DNA of 39,274 nt from Marilutibacter maris (GTDB taxonomy: Bacteria; Pseudomonadota; Gammaproteobacteria; Xanthomonadales; Xanthomonadaceae): contig NZ_VICD02000053.1 of assembly GCF_006546735.2 (NCBI RefSeq), positions 1-39,274 on the forward strand, read 5' to 3'. Position numbers and translations under genes: made by a program. Below are positions 1-8,255 of this stretch, piece by piece; the stretch's first letter is position 1; every line of letters starts with the position of its first letter. The notes under the pieces are model-generated. The model was given only the letters and a program-made list of their open reading frames with translations, had not been told where the DNA came from and made no database searches.

Positions 1-39
1 ACCCGCGACACCCGCGACGAGGTGGCCGGCCATGAGTGA
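1..39 (+). CDS. C-terminal end of upstream gene, probably a sensor histidine kinase (partial)
   Basis: Frame 1 is open from the window edge and ends at TGA 37-39, giving only 12 residues (TRDTRDEVAGHE). It overlaps the ATG of the LytTR regulator at 32 by 8 bp, a typical arrangement for a translationally coupled kinase/regulator pair. The kinase identity is inferred only from that neighbour; nothing in the 12 residues identifies it. Confidence 0.35.
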   Translation, partial: TRDTRDEVAGHE

Positions 40-829
40 TCCGCGCCCGCAGGCGCCGGCCCGTGCCGTCGCCACCGCCATCGTCGCCGAGGACGAGTCG
101 CTGCTGCGGCAGTCGTTGGTCGAACAGCTGCTCAGGGCCTGGCCGGAGCTGGAGATCGTCGCCGAGTGCGAGGACGGCGCCAGCGCGCTGGACGCGATCG
201 CCGAGCTGCGACCGTCGGTCGCCTTCCTCGACATCCGCATGCCCGGGCTGACCGGGCTGGACGTCGCCGCCGCCGCCGCCGAGGCCAGCCCGGACACGCG
301 CATCGTCTTCATCACCGCCTACGACCAGTACGCGGTCGACGCCTTCGAGCACGGCGCGATCGACTACCTGCTCAAGCCGGTCGACCTGGAGCGGCTGGAC
401 GCGACCGTGCGCCGCCTGCAGAGCCAGTCCGGGGTCGGGCTCGATGCCGCCCTGATCGAGGCGCTGGCCGCGCGCATGCGCGGCGCCGCGTTCGGGCCGG
501 CCGAGCCGCTGACCTGGATCACCGCCAGCGCCGGCCGCGAGACCCGGCTGATCCTGGTCGACGACGTCGCCTACTTCCGCGCCGACCACAAGTACACCGT
601 GGTGGTCACCGCCGAGGGCGAGGCGCTGATCCGCAAGCCGATCCGCGACCTGCTGGAGGTGCTCGATCCGACCGTGTTCAAGCAGGTCCACCGCTCGACC
701 ATCGTCAACCTGCGCGCGGTCGCCGCGATCGTCCGCGACGACAGCGGCCGCGGCACCCTGCGCCTGCGCAACCGCGAGGAAACCCTCGCGGTCAGCGCGC
801 CCTACATGACCCTGTTCAAGCACATGTGA
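32..829 (+). CDS. LytTR-family DNA-binding response regulator
   Basis: This is a 265-residue two-component response regulator. An N-terminal receiver domain (about residues 14-125) has the acidic pair in VAEDE, the phosphoacceptor Asp67 in FLDIRMPG and the conserved Lys115 in LLKPVD. The C-terminal LytTR DNA-binding domain (about 160-262) has the expected pattern: EDVAYF-like strand, HKYTVV, KQVHRSTIVNL and a terminal FKHM. The family (AlgR/LytR/VirR) binds paired direct repeats and controls envelope, exopolysaccharide or virulence genes. The ATG overlaps the end of an upstream frame, which suggests coupling with a LytS-type kinase outside the window. The target genes cannot be read from this sequence. 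Confidence 0.93.
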   Translation: MSDPRPQAPARAVATAIVAEDESLLRQSLVEQLLRAWPELEIVAECEDGASALDAIAELRPSVAFLDIRMPGLTGLDVAAAAAEASPDTRIVFITAYDQYAVDAFEHGAIDYLLKPVDLERLDATVRRLQSQSGVGLDAALIEALAARMRGAAFGPAEPLTWITASAGRETRLILVDDVAYFRADHKYTVVVTAEGEALIRKPIRDLLEVLDPTVFKQVHRSTIVNLRAVAAIVRDDSGRGTLRLRNREETLAVSAPYMTLFKHM

Positions 830-860
830 CCGCGGCCGTCCGCGGAGGAAGGATTCGACC

Positions 861-1274
861 ATGCTGTTGCGCGCCATCATCGCGATCGTCCTCGCCGCCA
901 TGGCTGCCGCCTGCAGCGGCGTCCCGGGCACCACCGTCGTGCTGCGCGAGGGCAGCGACGGCCATACCGGCTTCCACAGCCGGACCCGGGCGTTGCCCGG
1001 TCATGCGCGCTTCGAATGCCTGGCCAGCGACAGCGGTCGATGCCACTACGCGGTGTTCGGCGGCGTCTGCGCCGGCCTGTCCGCGGCATTGGGCGACGGA
1101 CGGGTGCGTTGCGCCGAGGATGTCGCGCCGCGCCTGCAGTTCGATCTCAAGGTCGGCGAGCACCGCAGCGTCGGCGGCCTGCCGCTGGGCTTCCGCCACT
1201 GCGCCAGCGGTCGCCGCGGGCCGGTCACCGCCGCCTGCCTGCGATACGGGCAGGGTCGGTCGCCGTCGGCCTGA
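861..1274 (+). CDS. Small predicted lipoprotein of unknown function
   Basis: This 137-residue protein has a hydrophobic signal segment ending in a lipobox-like AMAAAC (Cys18), so it is probably lipid-anchored. The mature part has six or more further Cys (in FECLASDSGRCHY, GVCAGL, VRCAED, RHCASG, AACLRY), which suggests disulfides in the periplasm. A GGAGGAAGG Shine-Dalgarno stretch sits a few bases upstream of the ATG. It starts 31 bp after the response regulator and may share its transcript. I do not recognise a named domain. Confidence 0.72.
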   Translation: MLLRAIIAIVLAAMAAACSGVPGTTVVLREGSDGHTGFHSRTRALPGHARFECLASDSGRCHYAVFGGVCAGLSAALGDGRVRCAEDVAPRLQFDLKVGEHRSVGGLPLGFRHCASGRRGPVTAACLRYGQGRSPSA

Positions 1275-1401
1275 ACCGCGCGGCGGAACACCGGCCCGGG
1301 AGAGCGCCGGGCGCGAGCCACGCCCGCACCGGACGTGCTTCTCTGGGAGCTTCCCCGACCTGTCCGCGCTGCTGGGAGTCACGGCCGGGGAGGTGGCGGC
1401 C

Positions 1402-3057
1402 TCAATCCCCGGTGCTGGCGGCCTGCACCCGCGCGGCGCGGATCGCGCCCCGGCCTTCGCGCGCGACCATCTCGCGTGCCTGCTCGCGGTCGGCGGCGTC
1501 GACCGCGGTCACCATCACTCCGGCCTCGCGCAGCGCGGCGGCGACCGCCTCTGCCCGGGCCGAGGCCAGTGCGTCGTCGCCGCCGGCGTAACCGGTCACC
1601 TCGACCGACGCCAGCTGCCAGCGCTCCAGCGCCCAGGCGATGTCCCGCACCGTGGCGGACGCGTCCGCGTCGAGGCTGGCGCTGTCGTCGCCGAAGCCGA
1701 TCAGCGGCAACGGCTGCAGCGCCGGCACCACCCGCACCTGCGGGCGGCGGTTGCCGTCGCGCAGCGCGGTTTCGAGACGATGCGCGGCGCGCAGGTCCAG
1801 GCCGGCCTCCGGACGCAGTTGCCACGACGCCTCGCCGCCGCCCTGCAGCACCTCGAAGCGGCCGAAATGGCCGAGCGCCTGTTCGCGCAGCGCATCGAGT
1901 GCGCGTTCGCTGGCGGTGCGCGCCTCCTGGTCGACGCGCGCGGCCGACTGCAGCCGCTGCACGCTGTCGCGCAGCTGCGCCAGCGAGGCGGAGGCCTGTT
2001 CGCGGGCCTGGGCATCGACGTCGGCGGTCACCACCTCGCGCAGTTCGACCACCACCGGCTGTCCGGTCGCCGCCTCCAGCGTGCGTTCGATCTGGTCGGC
2101 CAGCTGCGGTCGGTAGGCCGGGGTCATCATCACCGCATCGATCAGCAGGGTGCGCTTGTCGCGATCCACCCGCAGCGTGGTGATGCGGCCGCCGACATCG
2201 CGGGCGGCCTCGTCGAGGGTGGTGCGCACGGTGCGGTCGACCACGCCGCGCGCGGCGATGTTGCGCAGCGCCAGGCCCAGCGGGATCGACAACAGCACGA
2301 AGGTGCCGACGATCAGGGTCGCCTGCCAGGCGGTCTGCTTGGGCGAGTCGGTCGCGCCGAAGCCGTACCAGCGCGCCATGATCGTCACCGACAGCGCAAT
2401 CGCCAGCAGGTTGGTCATGAACAGGAACGCGGCGCCGCCGGCGATGGTGCCGCTGCCGACCGCGACGCCGAAACCGACCACCGCCAGCGGCGGCATCAAC
2501 GCGGTCGCGATGGCGACGCCGACGATGGTCTCGCCCTTGCGGGTGATCGTCGCGTAGGCGCCGGCCAGGCCCGAGAACACCGCCACCAGCAGGTCGAACA
2601 GGGTCGGCTCGGTGCGGGCGAGGATCTCGGCGGTCGGCTCGCGCAACGGCGAGGCCATCACGATCACGGTGGCGGTCAGCAGTGATACCGCGACCCCGAT
2701 CGCGATCGCCTTCAATGCCGAACGCAGCGCGCGAAAGTCGAAGGTCGCCAGCGACATGCCCATCGACACGATCGGCCCCATCAGCGGCGAGATCAGCATC
2801 GCGCCGATGATCACCGCGGCCGAGCCCTGCAGCAGGCCGAGGGTGGCGATGCCGCAGGACATCACCGTCATGAACACGTAGCGCGGCGCCATCGCGCCGG
2901 CTTCGCAGACGTGATCGACCACCGCGTGGCGGTCGACATTCAGGTGGCGGGCGCGCCAGCGGCGCAGCCAGCGCCAGCGCACGTGGAGATTGGGCAGGGT
3001 CGGCAAGCGGGTGGTCCGGACGGGAAGCTGTGCGGAGCTTACCCGGTCCCGCTGCAA
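1402..3057 (-). CDS. DUF389/TIGR00341-family membrane protein with OmpA-like C-terminal region
   Basis: This is a 551-residue inner-membrane protein. From about residue 55 it has the hydrophobic DUF389 core, with recognisable segments VIIGAMLISPLMGPI, GIAVSLLTA and IATALMPPLAVVGFG and repeated membrane helices up to about residue 270. The region 270-430 is a soluble, heptad-rich stretch. The last ~110 residues (IGFGDDSASLDADA..., VEVTGYAG, ARAEAVAAALREAGV) resemble an OmpA/MotB peptidoglycan-associating fold. The DUF389 family is of unknown function. The start is uncertain; I kept the longest frame because the early Arg-rich residues could be a cytoplasmic tail. The neighbouring phhA lies upstream on the same strand in transcription order but looks unrelated. 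Confidence 0.85.
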   Translation of the reverse strand: MQRDRVSSAQLPVRTTRLPTLPNLHVRWRWLRRWRARHLNVDRHAVVDHVCEAGAMAPRYVFMTVMSCGIATLGLLQGSAAVIIGAMLISPLMGPIVSMGMSLATFDFRALRSALKAIAIGVAVSLLTATVIVMASPLREPTAEILARTEPTLFDLLVAVFSGLAGAYATITRKGETIVGVAIATALMPPLAVVGFGVAVGSGTIAGGAAFLFMTNLLAIALSVTIMARWYGFGATDSPKQTAWQATLIVGTFVLLSIPLGLALRNIAARGVVDRTVRTTLDEAARDVGGRITTLRVDRDKRTLLIDAVMMTPAYRPQLADQIERTLEAATGQPVVVELREVVTADVDAQAREQASASLAQLRDSVQRLQSAARVDQEARTASERALDALREQALGHFGRFEVLQGGGEASWQLRPEAGLDLRAAHRLETALRDGNRRPQVRVVPALQPLPLIGFGDDSASLDADASATVRDIAWALERWQLASVEVTGYAGGDDALASARAEAVAAALREAGVMVTAVDAADREQAREMVAREGRGAIRAARVQAASTGD

Positions 3058-3087
3058 TACCGGGTGTGCGGCGATCGTGGTGCTGTC

Positions 3088-3112
3088 GCGGTCGGGACGG
3101 GCTCCCGACCGC
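3088..3112 (-). terminator. Hairpin just downstream of phhA, possible terminator
   Basis: A perfect inverted repeat with 10-bp arms GCGGTCGGGA / TCCCGACCGC and a 5-nt loop lies about 16 nt past the phhA stop codon. There is no clear U-tract on either strand, so termination is only inferred from position and stem strength. Confidence 0.4.
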
Positions 3113-3127
3113 GGGTTCCGGTCCGCT

Positions 3128-4018
3128 TCAGACGTCGCCGTCGTCCAGCCAGCCCTCGCCGCTGCCGCGGTTGTAGACGCTGTCGGTGTCGAGCACGTCG
3201 CCGGCCGGGACCGAGTCCAGCTGCGCCAGCCTGGCGTAGATCGGGGTGAAGTCCGGACGCGTGGCTTCCATCAGCTGTTCATAGCTGTCGATCACGAAGT
3301 AGGTCTTCTGGAAGGTGTCGATGCGGTAGCGGGTGCGCATGATCCGCTCCAGGTCGAAGCCGATCCGGTTCGGCGCATCGCTTTCCAGGCAATGGATCGA
3401 CTCGCCCTTGGACGAGACGATCCCGCTGCCGTAGATGCGCAGCCCGTCCTTCTGCCGGATCAGGCCGAACTCCACGGTGTACCAGTACAGCCGGGTCAGG
3501 TTGACCAGCGCTTCGGGACCGATGCCGTGCGCCTTGACCCCGCCGCGGCCGTAGGCCTGCATGTAATCGGCGAACACCGGGTTCATCAGCAGCGGCACGT
3601 GGCCGAACAGGTCGTGGAACAGGTCCGGCTCGCTGAGGTAGTCCAGCTGCTCGGGCTTGCGGATCCACCAGGTCACCGGGAAGCGGCGGTTGGCGAGGTG
3701 GTCGAAGAAATCCAGCTCCGGCAGCAGGCCCTCGACGCCGATCAGCTCCCAGCCGGTGGCCTTGCGCAGCACCGGATTGAGGTCGTCGAACTTCGGGATC
3801 CGGTCGGGGCTCATGCCCATCGCCTGCTGGCAGGACAGGAACTCGTCGCTGGCGCGGCCGACCAGGACTTCGCGCTGGCGTTCGAACAGCGTCGCCCAGA
3901 CCTCGTGGTCGGTGGCGCTGTAGTCGGCCCACGGCTGCTCGACCACCGAGGTGGTGTACACCGGCACGTACCCCTTGTCGGTCAGCTGGTGCTCGACGCG
4001 CTTGGGGGTGGCATTCAT
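3128..4018 (-). CDS. phhA: Phenylalanine 4-monooxygenase (phenylalanine hydroxylase)
   Basis: This 296-residue protein converts L-phenylalanine to L-tyrosine using O2, tetrahydrobiopterin and non-heme Fe(II). The iron triad is visible: His135 and His140 in FHDLFGHVPLL, and Glu183 in YWYTVEFGL. The length matches the single-domain bacterial enzyme; there is no ACT regulatory domain. I chose the ATG at 4018 (MNATPKRVEH) because AAGGA lies about 8 nt upstream of it; the longer open frame to 4111 would read through the regulator promoter. It is divergent from the Lrp/AsnC gene at 4150, with a palindrome between them. That arrangement suggests control of aromatic amino-acid catabolism by the neighbour. 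Confidence 0.96.
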   Translation of the reverse strand: MNATPKRVEHQLTDKGYVPVYTTSVVEQPWADYSATDHEVWATLFERQREVLVGRASDEFLSCQQAMGMSPDRIPKFDDLNPVLRKATGWELIGVEGLLPELDFFDHLANRRFPVTWWIRKPEQLDYLSEPDLFHDLFGHVPLLMNPVFADYMQAYGRGGVKAHGIGPEALVNLTRLYWYTVEFGLIRQKDGLRIYGSGIVSSKGESIHCLESDAPNRIGFDLERIMRTRYRIDTFQKTYFVIDSYEQLMEATRPDFTPIYARLAQLDSVPAGDVLDTDSVYNRGSGEGWLDDGDV

Positions 4019-4111
4019 GGCGGTGTCCTTGGGGCTCCTGGGGCGATCTCCCAACGTAGCGCAGGATGCGCGCAATGGGCTTGCAAAGTTGCACGGTATG
4101 CCGGATATCAA

Positions 4112-4124
4112 GCAATAATATTGC
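4112..4124. promoter_or_regulatory. Palindromic candidate operator in the phhA-lrp divergent promoter
   Basis: The element is GCAAT-AAT-ATTGC, with perfect 5-bp arms around a 3-nt centre. It lies between the divergent phhA and Lrp/AsnC starts, in the only AT-rich stretch of this intergenic region. Lrp-family proteins bind AT-rich dyads of this kind, so autoregulation and control of phhA is a reasonable inference, not something the sequence proves. Confidence 0.45.
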
Positions 4125-4149
4125 GCACAACATGAATAGGACGCATGTC

Positions 4150-4635
4150 ATGAGCGCCACCGAGCTCGATCGCACCGATCTGTTGATCCTGGCCGAACTG
4201 CAGCGCAGCGGCCGCCAGAGCAATGCCGAGCTGGCCGAGCGGGTACATCTGTCGCCTTCGGCCTGCCTGCGCCGGGTCCAGCGGCTGGAACGCGAGGCGG
4301 TGATCGCGGGCTACCGCGCCGAGGTCGATCCCGAGCGGCTGGGCCTGGGCCTGCAGGCCTTCGTCCGCGTGCAACTGTCCGACCACGGCAGCGAGGCGAT
4401 CGAGGCGTTCAGCCGCTTCGTCAACGGCTGGGACGAGGTGATCGCCTGCCATGCGCTGACCGGCGACATGGACTATCTGTTGCACATCGCGGTGCGCGAT
4501 CTCGACCACTTCTCGCGCTTCCTGCTCGACCGCCTGCTGAACCAGTCCGGCGTCGCCGACGTCAATTCCAGCTTCGTGCTGCGCACGGTCAAGGCGTTCC
4601 GCGGCATGCCGCTGCCGCGTCAGGGCGGCGGTTGA
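4150..4635 (+). CDS. Lrp/AsnC-family transcriptional regulator
   Basis: This is a 161-residue one-domain-pair regulator. The N-terminal winged HTH (about residues 5-62) reads ELDRTDLLILAELQRSGRQSNAELAERVHLSPSACLRRVQRLE. The C-terminal RAM/ligand-binding domain (about 68-150) includes the GDMDYLLHI and SSFVLRTVK strands. Lrp-family proteins form octamers or dimers and respond to amino acids. It is divergent from phhA, so phenylalanine or tyrosine is the most plausible effector (inference). I chose the ATG at 4150 because AGGA is about 8 nt upstream. An in-frame ATG at 4132 would add six residues but has no ribosome site. Confidence 0.93.
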   Translation: MSATELDRTDLLILAELQRSGRQSNAELAERVHLSPSACLRRVQRLEREAVIAGYRAEVDPERLGLGLQAFVRVQLSDHGSEAIEAFSRFVNGWDEVIACHALTGDMDYLLHIAVRDLDHFSRFLLDRLLNQSGVADVNSSFVLRTVKAFRGMPLPRQGGG

Positions 4636-4981
4636 GCGGGCGATGGCCGCCGATGCGGTCGTCGGTGCCGTGCATGCGCTGACGTATGGCTGCGCTGCGG
4701 GCTTGCGCGACGCAGCATTCGGATCGACAGCGTGCGCATGAACCGTTCGATCCGATAGGGAAACTCGATTCGCATGCGGGCTGCGACACGTTTCGCGACA
4801 CGTCTGCGCGCAAAGAGACAAACAAGATTGACATCGCTCGTCACATCGGGTTGCCTGCAAGTAGGCGCTGGATGTGCTTTGTGGCGCCGACGAGGGGGTG
4901 GCGTCGCCAGGGCGGGCATGGCCAGGTCGGGTTGCGTCAAACAGGGGGACCCCGATTCTCAACGATTCGGGAGATCAACAG
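4636..4981. other. Gene-free stretch upstream of the lipoprotein/subtilisin cluster
   Basis: No convincing ORF is present over 346 bp. It contains a -35-like TTGACA at 4828-4833, but no good -10 hexamer at normal spacing. It probably carries the promoter for the lipoprotein that begins at 4982. Confidence 0.4.
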
Positions 4982-5545
4982 ATGAGACAGCAATACCGAC
5001 TGCTGGGCCTGTGCGCGGCCCTGGTCCTTGGAACGTCCGCCTGCACCGTTGACGGAAACGCCAAGTACACCGGGGGCGGCACGCTCAACTCGGCGGGGGG
5101 CACCGGCAAGGCGGTGATCACCATCAATGCCGATACCTGCGGCGGCAACGAGAACGCCAAGGGACGGGTCAAGTACGCCGACCGTACCGCGATCGACTTC
5201 GAGGCGGTGGGCGGCGTGGCGGCAACCGCGACGATCGCCAAGGCCGGCGTCTGCGGCATGGGCGATTCCGGCTCGCTGGACCCGGACGAGTCCGAATGCA
5301 TCTGCGAGGGCTGGCCGGCCGCGGTCGGCACCTATGTGTCGACCAACCCGGCGGCACCGGGCGAGGGCGTGTTCCGCGCCTGCTTCCTGTCGACGCGGGA
5401 GAACGATGTCGGGGGTGTGGATCCCAACGTGGTCCTGGTGAACGACATCTCGTTCGTGGGCGGGCCGTACGACGGCTACTTCAACCACGGAACGATGAGC
5501 GGAAACATCAAGACGCATGCCTGCGAGGCGCCGGCCGAAGGCTGA
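4982..5545 (+). CDS. Predicted secreted lipoprotein of unknown function
   Basis: This 187-residue protein has an N-terminal signal with lipobox LGTSAC (Cys21). The mature part is Gly/Ala-rich and beta-strand-like, with Cys residues in DTCGG, AGVCGMG, ECICEG, RACFL and THACEAP, so disulfides are likely. I do not recognise a domain. The ATG at 4982 is preceded by CGGGAG. It ends 39 bp before the subtilisin gene, so the two are probably co-transcribed, and it could be a substrate, anchor or modulator of that protease (inference only). Confidence 0.75.
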   Translation: MRQQYRLLGLCAALVLGTSACTVDGNAKYTGGGTLNSAGGTGKAVITINADTCGGNENAKGRVKYADRTAIDFEAVGGVAATATIAKAGVCGMGDSGSLDPDESECICEGWPAAVGTYVSTNPAAPGEGVFRACFLSTRENDVGGVDPNVVLVNDISFVGGPYDGYFNHGTMSGNIKTHACEAPAEG

Positions 5546-5584
5546 GCACGATCGCGACGGACCACGCATACACGAGGAATCCAC

Positions 5585-6841
5585 ATGAACATGAAGAACA
5601 CCCTGCTCGCCACCGCGCTCGGTGCGGGCCTGGCGATGATCGCCGCGCCGGCGTCGGCGGCCGACACCCAGCGCTACCTGGTCAACCTGGCGCCGGGCAG
5701 CGACGCCGCCGCGGTGACCGCGGTCCTGCAGTCGCACGGCGTCGATGTCGTGCGCAGCTTCGAGGATGCCAACGGCGCGACCCTGGCGGTCAATGTCGAC
5801 ATGGCCAACCTGCCCGACCTGGTCGCGCTGCGCGCCCAGCTGCCGCAGGTGACCGGCTACGGCATCGACGTCGCCCGCCGCACGATGGCGATCCCGACCC
5901 CGATCGAGGATGTCGTCGTCGACGGCGAGACCGTGCCCTGGGGCATCCAGGCGGTCGACTCGCTCGGCGTGCCCTACGGCGGCGGCCGCAAGGTCTGCAT
6001 CATCGACACCGGCTACGACCTCGGTCATCCCGACCTGCAGACCACCCGGGTCGACGGCGAGGACGAGGGCGCCGGCCCCTGGGACAACAGCGACGGCGGC
6101 GGCCTCCACTACCACGGCACCCATGTCGCCGGCACCATCGCGGCGCTGGGCGACAACGGCCAGGGCGTGATCGGCGTGGTGCCCGGCGGCGACCTCGACC
6201 TGCACATCGTGCGCCTGTTCGACTCCGGCGGCGGCTTCGTCTACGCCTCCGATCTGGCCGGTGCGATGGAGGACTGCGCGGCGGCCGGCTCCAACGTGAT
6301 CAGCATGAGCCTGGGCGGCGACTACTCCAGCCGACTGGAGGAGCGCGTCGCCGAACGCCTCAACAAGAAGGGCGTGCTGCTGGTCGCCGCGTCCGGCAAC
6401 GGCGGTTCGATCGGCGGACTGGAGCCCAAGGGCGACTACGCCACGTTCTCCTACCCGGCGTCCTACGACGCGGTGATGTCGGTTGCCGCCTACGACAACA
6501 ATCTGGAAAAGGCGTACTTCTCGCAGTACACCAGCCAGGTCGAGATCGCCGGTCCCGGCGTCGACGTGTTGTCGACCGTGCTCGACGGCGCCTACGGCAC
6601 GGCCTCGGGCACCTCGATGGCGACCCCGCACGTGTCCGGCGTCGCCGCGCTGGTGTGGAGCAACCACAAGGAGTGCAGCAACCACCAGATCCGCAACGCG
6701 TTGCGGGAGTCCGCCTACGACCTGGAGGCGCCCGGCTACGACTACTACAGCGGCTGGGGCCTGGTGCAGGCGCAGGCGGCGATGGACTACCTCGCCGTCA
6801 ATCCCTGCAAGGGCAAGAAGACCGGCGCCGGCAATCACTGA
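5585..6841 (+). CDS. Secreted S8-family serine protease (subtilisin-like)
   Basis: This 418-residue exported protease has a signal peptide ending about ASA|AD (residue 25). An I9-like inhibitor propeptide covers about 28-95 (RYLVNLAPGSDAAAVTAVLQ..). The subtilase domain carries the complete triad: Asp141 in IDTGYD, His177 in HGTHVAG and Ser344 in GTSMATPH. The oxyanion region ASGNGG is also visible. Two Cys near the C-terminus (KECSN, NPCKG) may form a disulfide. There is no long C-terminal autotransporter or PPC domain, so it is a compact extracellular protease. An in-frame ATG two codons downstream (5591) is an alternative start. Confidence 0.94.
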   Translation: MNMKNTLLATALGAGLAMIAAPASAADTQRYLVNLAPGSDAAAVTAVLQSHGVDVVRSFEDANGATLAVNVDMANLPDLVALRAQLPQVTGYGIDVARRTMAIPTPIEDVVVDGETVPWGIQAVDSLGVPYGGGRKVCIIDTGYDLGHPDLQTTRVDGEDEGAGPWDNSDGGGLHYHGTHVAGTIAALGDNGQGVIGVVPGGDLDLHIVRLFDSGGGFVYASDLAGAMEDCAAAGSNVISMSLGGDYSSRLEERVAERLNKKGVLLVAASGNGGSIGGLEPKGDYATFSYPASYDAVMSVAAYDNNLEKAYFSQYTSQVEIAGPGVDVLSTVLDGAYGTASGTSMATPHVSGVAALVWSNHKECSNHQIRNALRESAYDLEAPGYDYYSGWGLVQAQAAMDYLAVNPCKGKKTGAGNH

Positions 6842-6954
6842 CCGGTCGCACGGGCCCCGGCGGCGTTGACGCGCGCCGGGGTAGGATCGGCGGTGTCGGC
6901 AGCGTGCCGGCACCGTCGATCGATCCCTGCCGATCCGGCAGGTCAGGAGGACAG

Positions 6955-7299
6955 ATGAGGCTCCGGATCCACAACCGCCCGCGCGCGCTGCGCGCCATCG
7001 TCGGCGTCCTGGCGGCCGTGCCGCTGGCGATCCTCGCCGCCTGCGCGGCCCCGCAGAGCGGCCAGGACGGCGCACAGCCGCAAGAGCAGGCGCAGGCAGA
7101 GTCGGAGTCGCCGCCGATGGTCGGTGGCGACCGCGATGCCCACGGCTGCATCGGCTCGGCCGGCTACCAGTGGTGCGAAAGCCGCAACGAATGTGTGCGG
7201 CCGTGGGAGCTGGCCGCCAGCGAAGGCTTCGAGGACAGCGCCGAGGCCTTCGACAGTCATTGCTCGGCGGCGAGCGCGGGGGACGCGCCGGAGGGGTGA
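6955..7299 (+). CDS. Small Cys-containing lipoprotein
   Basis: This 114-residue protein has a signal with lipobox ILAAC (Cys30), a Gln/Glu/Ser-rich linker (about 32-55) and a compact C-terminal motif HGCIGSAGYQWCESRNECVRPWELA. That motif is seen in small periplasmic proteins of many Proteobacteria, but I cannot name its function. The start is well supported by AGGAGG four bases upstream of the ATG. It follows the subtilisin gene by 113 bp. Confidence 0.8.
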   Translation: MRLRIHNRPRALRAIVGVLAAVPLAILAACAAPQSGQDGAQPQEQAQAESESPPMVGGDRDAHGCIGSAGYQWCESRNECVRPWELAASEGFEDSAEAFDSHCSAASAGDAPEG

Positions 7300-7648
7300 G
7301 TCCGCCACCTTGTGCCCGCAAAGGTGCGTAGAGGGTGCGCGGTCCGTACAGCGGGAAGCCACCCTTGCGCCCACGCGTCTGCAATTGCCATATCGCTAGC
7401 CACGCTGGCATGCGGGCGGAAGACCGCATCCAGTCGAATGGTGGCCGGCTTTGTCGAGCGGACGTGGGACGATCGAAAGACTCAACGTCACACGGCTCTG
7501 GGGTGCCGGCGAGACCAAAGCTCGCGTTGCCATGACGATTGATGCCAAGGCATCCTGCTCTGGACTCGATGTGGCCAGAGTCGCCATGGATCTGAAGGCG
7601 CCTAAAGAGCCTGCAATTGGATTCGATACGGTAAGCGGGGGTTCAAGG
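7300..7648. other. Gene-free stretch, lower GC
   Basis: No ORF with convincing codon use is visible in 349 bp. A short hairpin (ACCTT / AAAGGT arms) lies at its left end. Base composition drops relative to the flanking core genes, marking entry into the accessory segment that follows. Confidence 0.45.
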
Positions 7649-8230
7649 ATGGCAGAGCACGAGACGGACGCAGCGGCGCGGCGACTCACTACCGCTGTCC
7701 TGGTGCTTCTGATCGCGGTTGTGGCCTGCAAGCCGACGGCGCAGGCAGCTTCCGACGATGTGCCTTCACCGGAGGCGGTCACGAATGAGCTGGAACGTGA
7801 TCGTGGCCATCGGCGCGATGATCCTTCGCACAGTGCCGGAGGCGTGGCTGAGACCGCCTATGACGAAGAACGTCGGTTCCGTAGCCGGTCGCCCAAAGGG
7901 CTTAGTGAATCGTACTTTTCGTGCCTGAAGCGGACGAACTATCGTGCCGTGGAAAGTGCGAGCTGTGTTTCCAGCGAGATCGAGCGACAGGATGCGCGCT
8001 TGAACCGACTGTATGGAGAGCTCATGGAGGCACTGGGCGAGGACGGAAAGGACGATCTCAGGCAATCTCAAAGAGCTTGGATCAAGCTCGCATCCAGCGA
8101 TATGGAGTTGGAGAGCCATATCTACGGCAACGAGATAGTCGAAAACGCACAAAAGCACGAGAACAGGCTGTTCAGGATCTGCGAACGGGCCAACCTGTTG
8201 GAGAAGTACCTCGACACCGTAGAGCTGTAG
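7649..8230 (+). CDS. LprI/DUF1311-like lipoprotein, candidate immunity protein
   Basis: This 193-residue protein has a hydrophobic segment and lipobox AVVAC (Cys27). The region about 90-175 (YFSCLKRTNYRAVESASCVSSEIERQDARLNRLYGELMEAL...LRQSQRAWIKLASS) fits the DUF1311/LprI fold, known from lysozyme inhibitors and from immunity lipoproteins of Xanthomonadales type IV secretion effectors. I set the start at ATG 7649 (AAGG directly upstream) because residues before it lack family features. It ends 25 bp before a gene with a peptidoglycan-binding domain, so it may protect the producer from that neighbour (inference). Confidence 0.72.
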   Translation: MAEHETDAAARRLTTAVLVLLIAVVACKPTAQAASDDVPSPEAVTNELERDRGHRRDDPSHSAGGVAETAYDEERRFRSRSPKGLSESYFSCLKRTNYRAVESASCVSSEIERQDARLNRLYGELMEALGEDGKDDLRQSQRAWIKLASSDMELESHIYGNEIVENAQKHENRLFRICERANLLEKYLDTVEL

Positions 8231-8255
8231 CAATGTCGCCATGGAGGGAGCCGCG

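Noticed and set aside
166-2685. An 839-codon plus-strand frame across the response regulator, lipoprotein and DUF389 genes
   Set aside because: It is Arg/Gly/Ala-rich, runs antisense or out of frame to three well-supported genes, and comes from high GC content.
4937-7429. An 830-codon minus-strand frame opposite the lipoprotein and subtilisin genes
   Set aside because: The protease has an intact catalytic triad on the plus strand; the antisense frame has no motif.
8241-8255. ATG 8241 as the start of the peptidoglycan-binding protein
   Set aside because: GGAGGGAG at 8243-8250 would lie inside the coding region; it fits as the ribosome site for ATG 8256.
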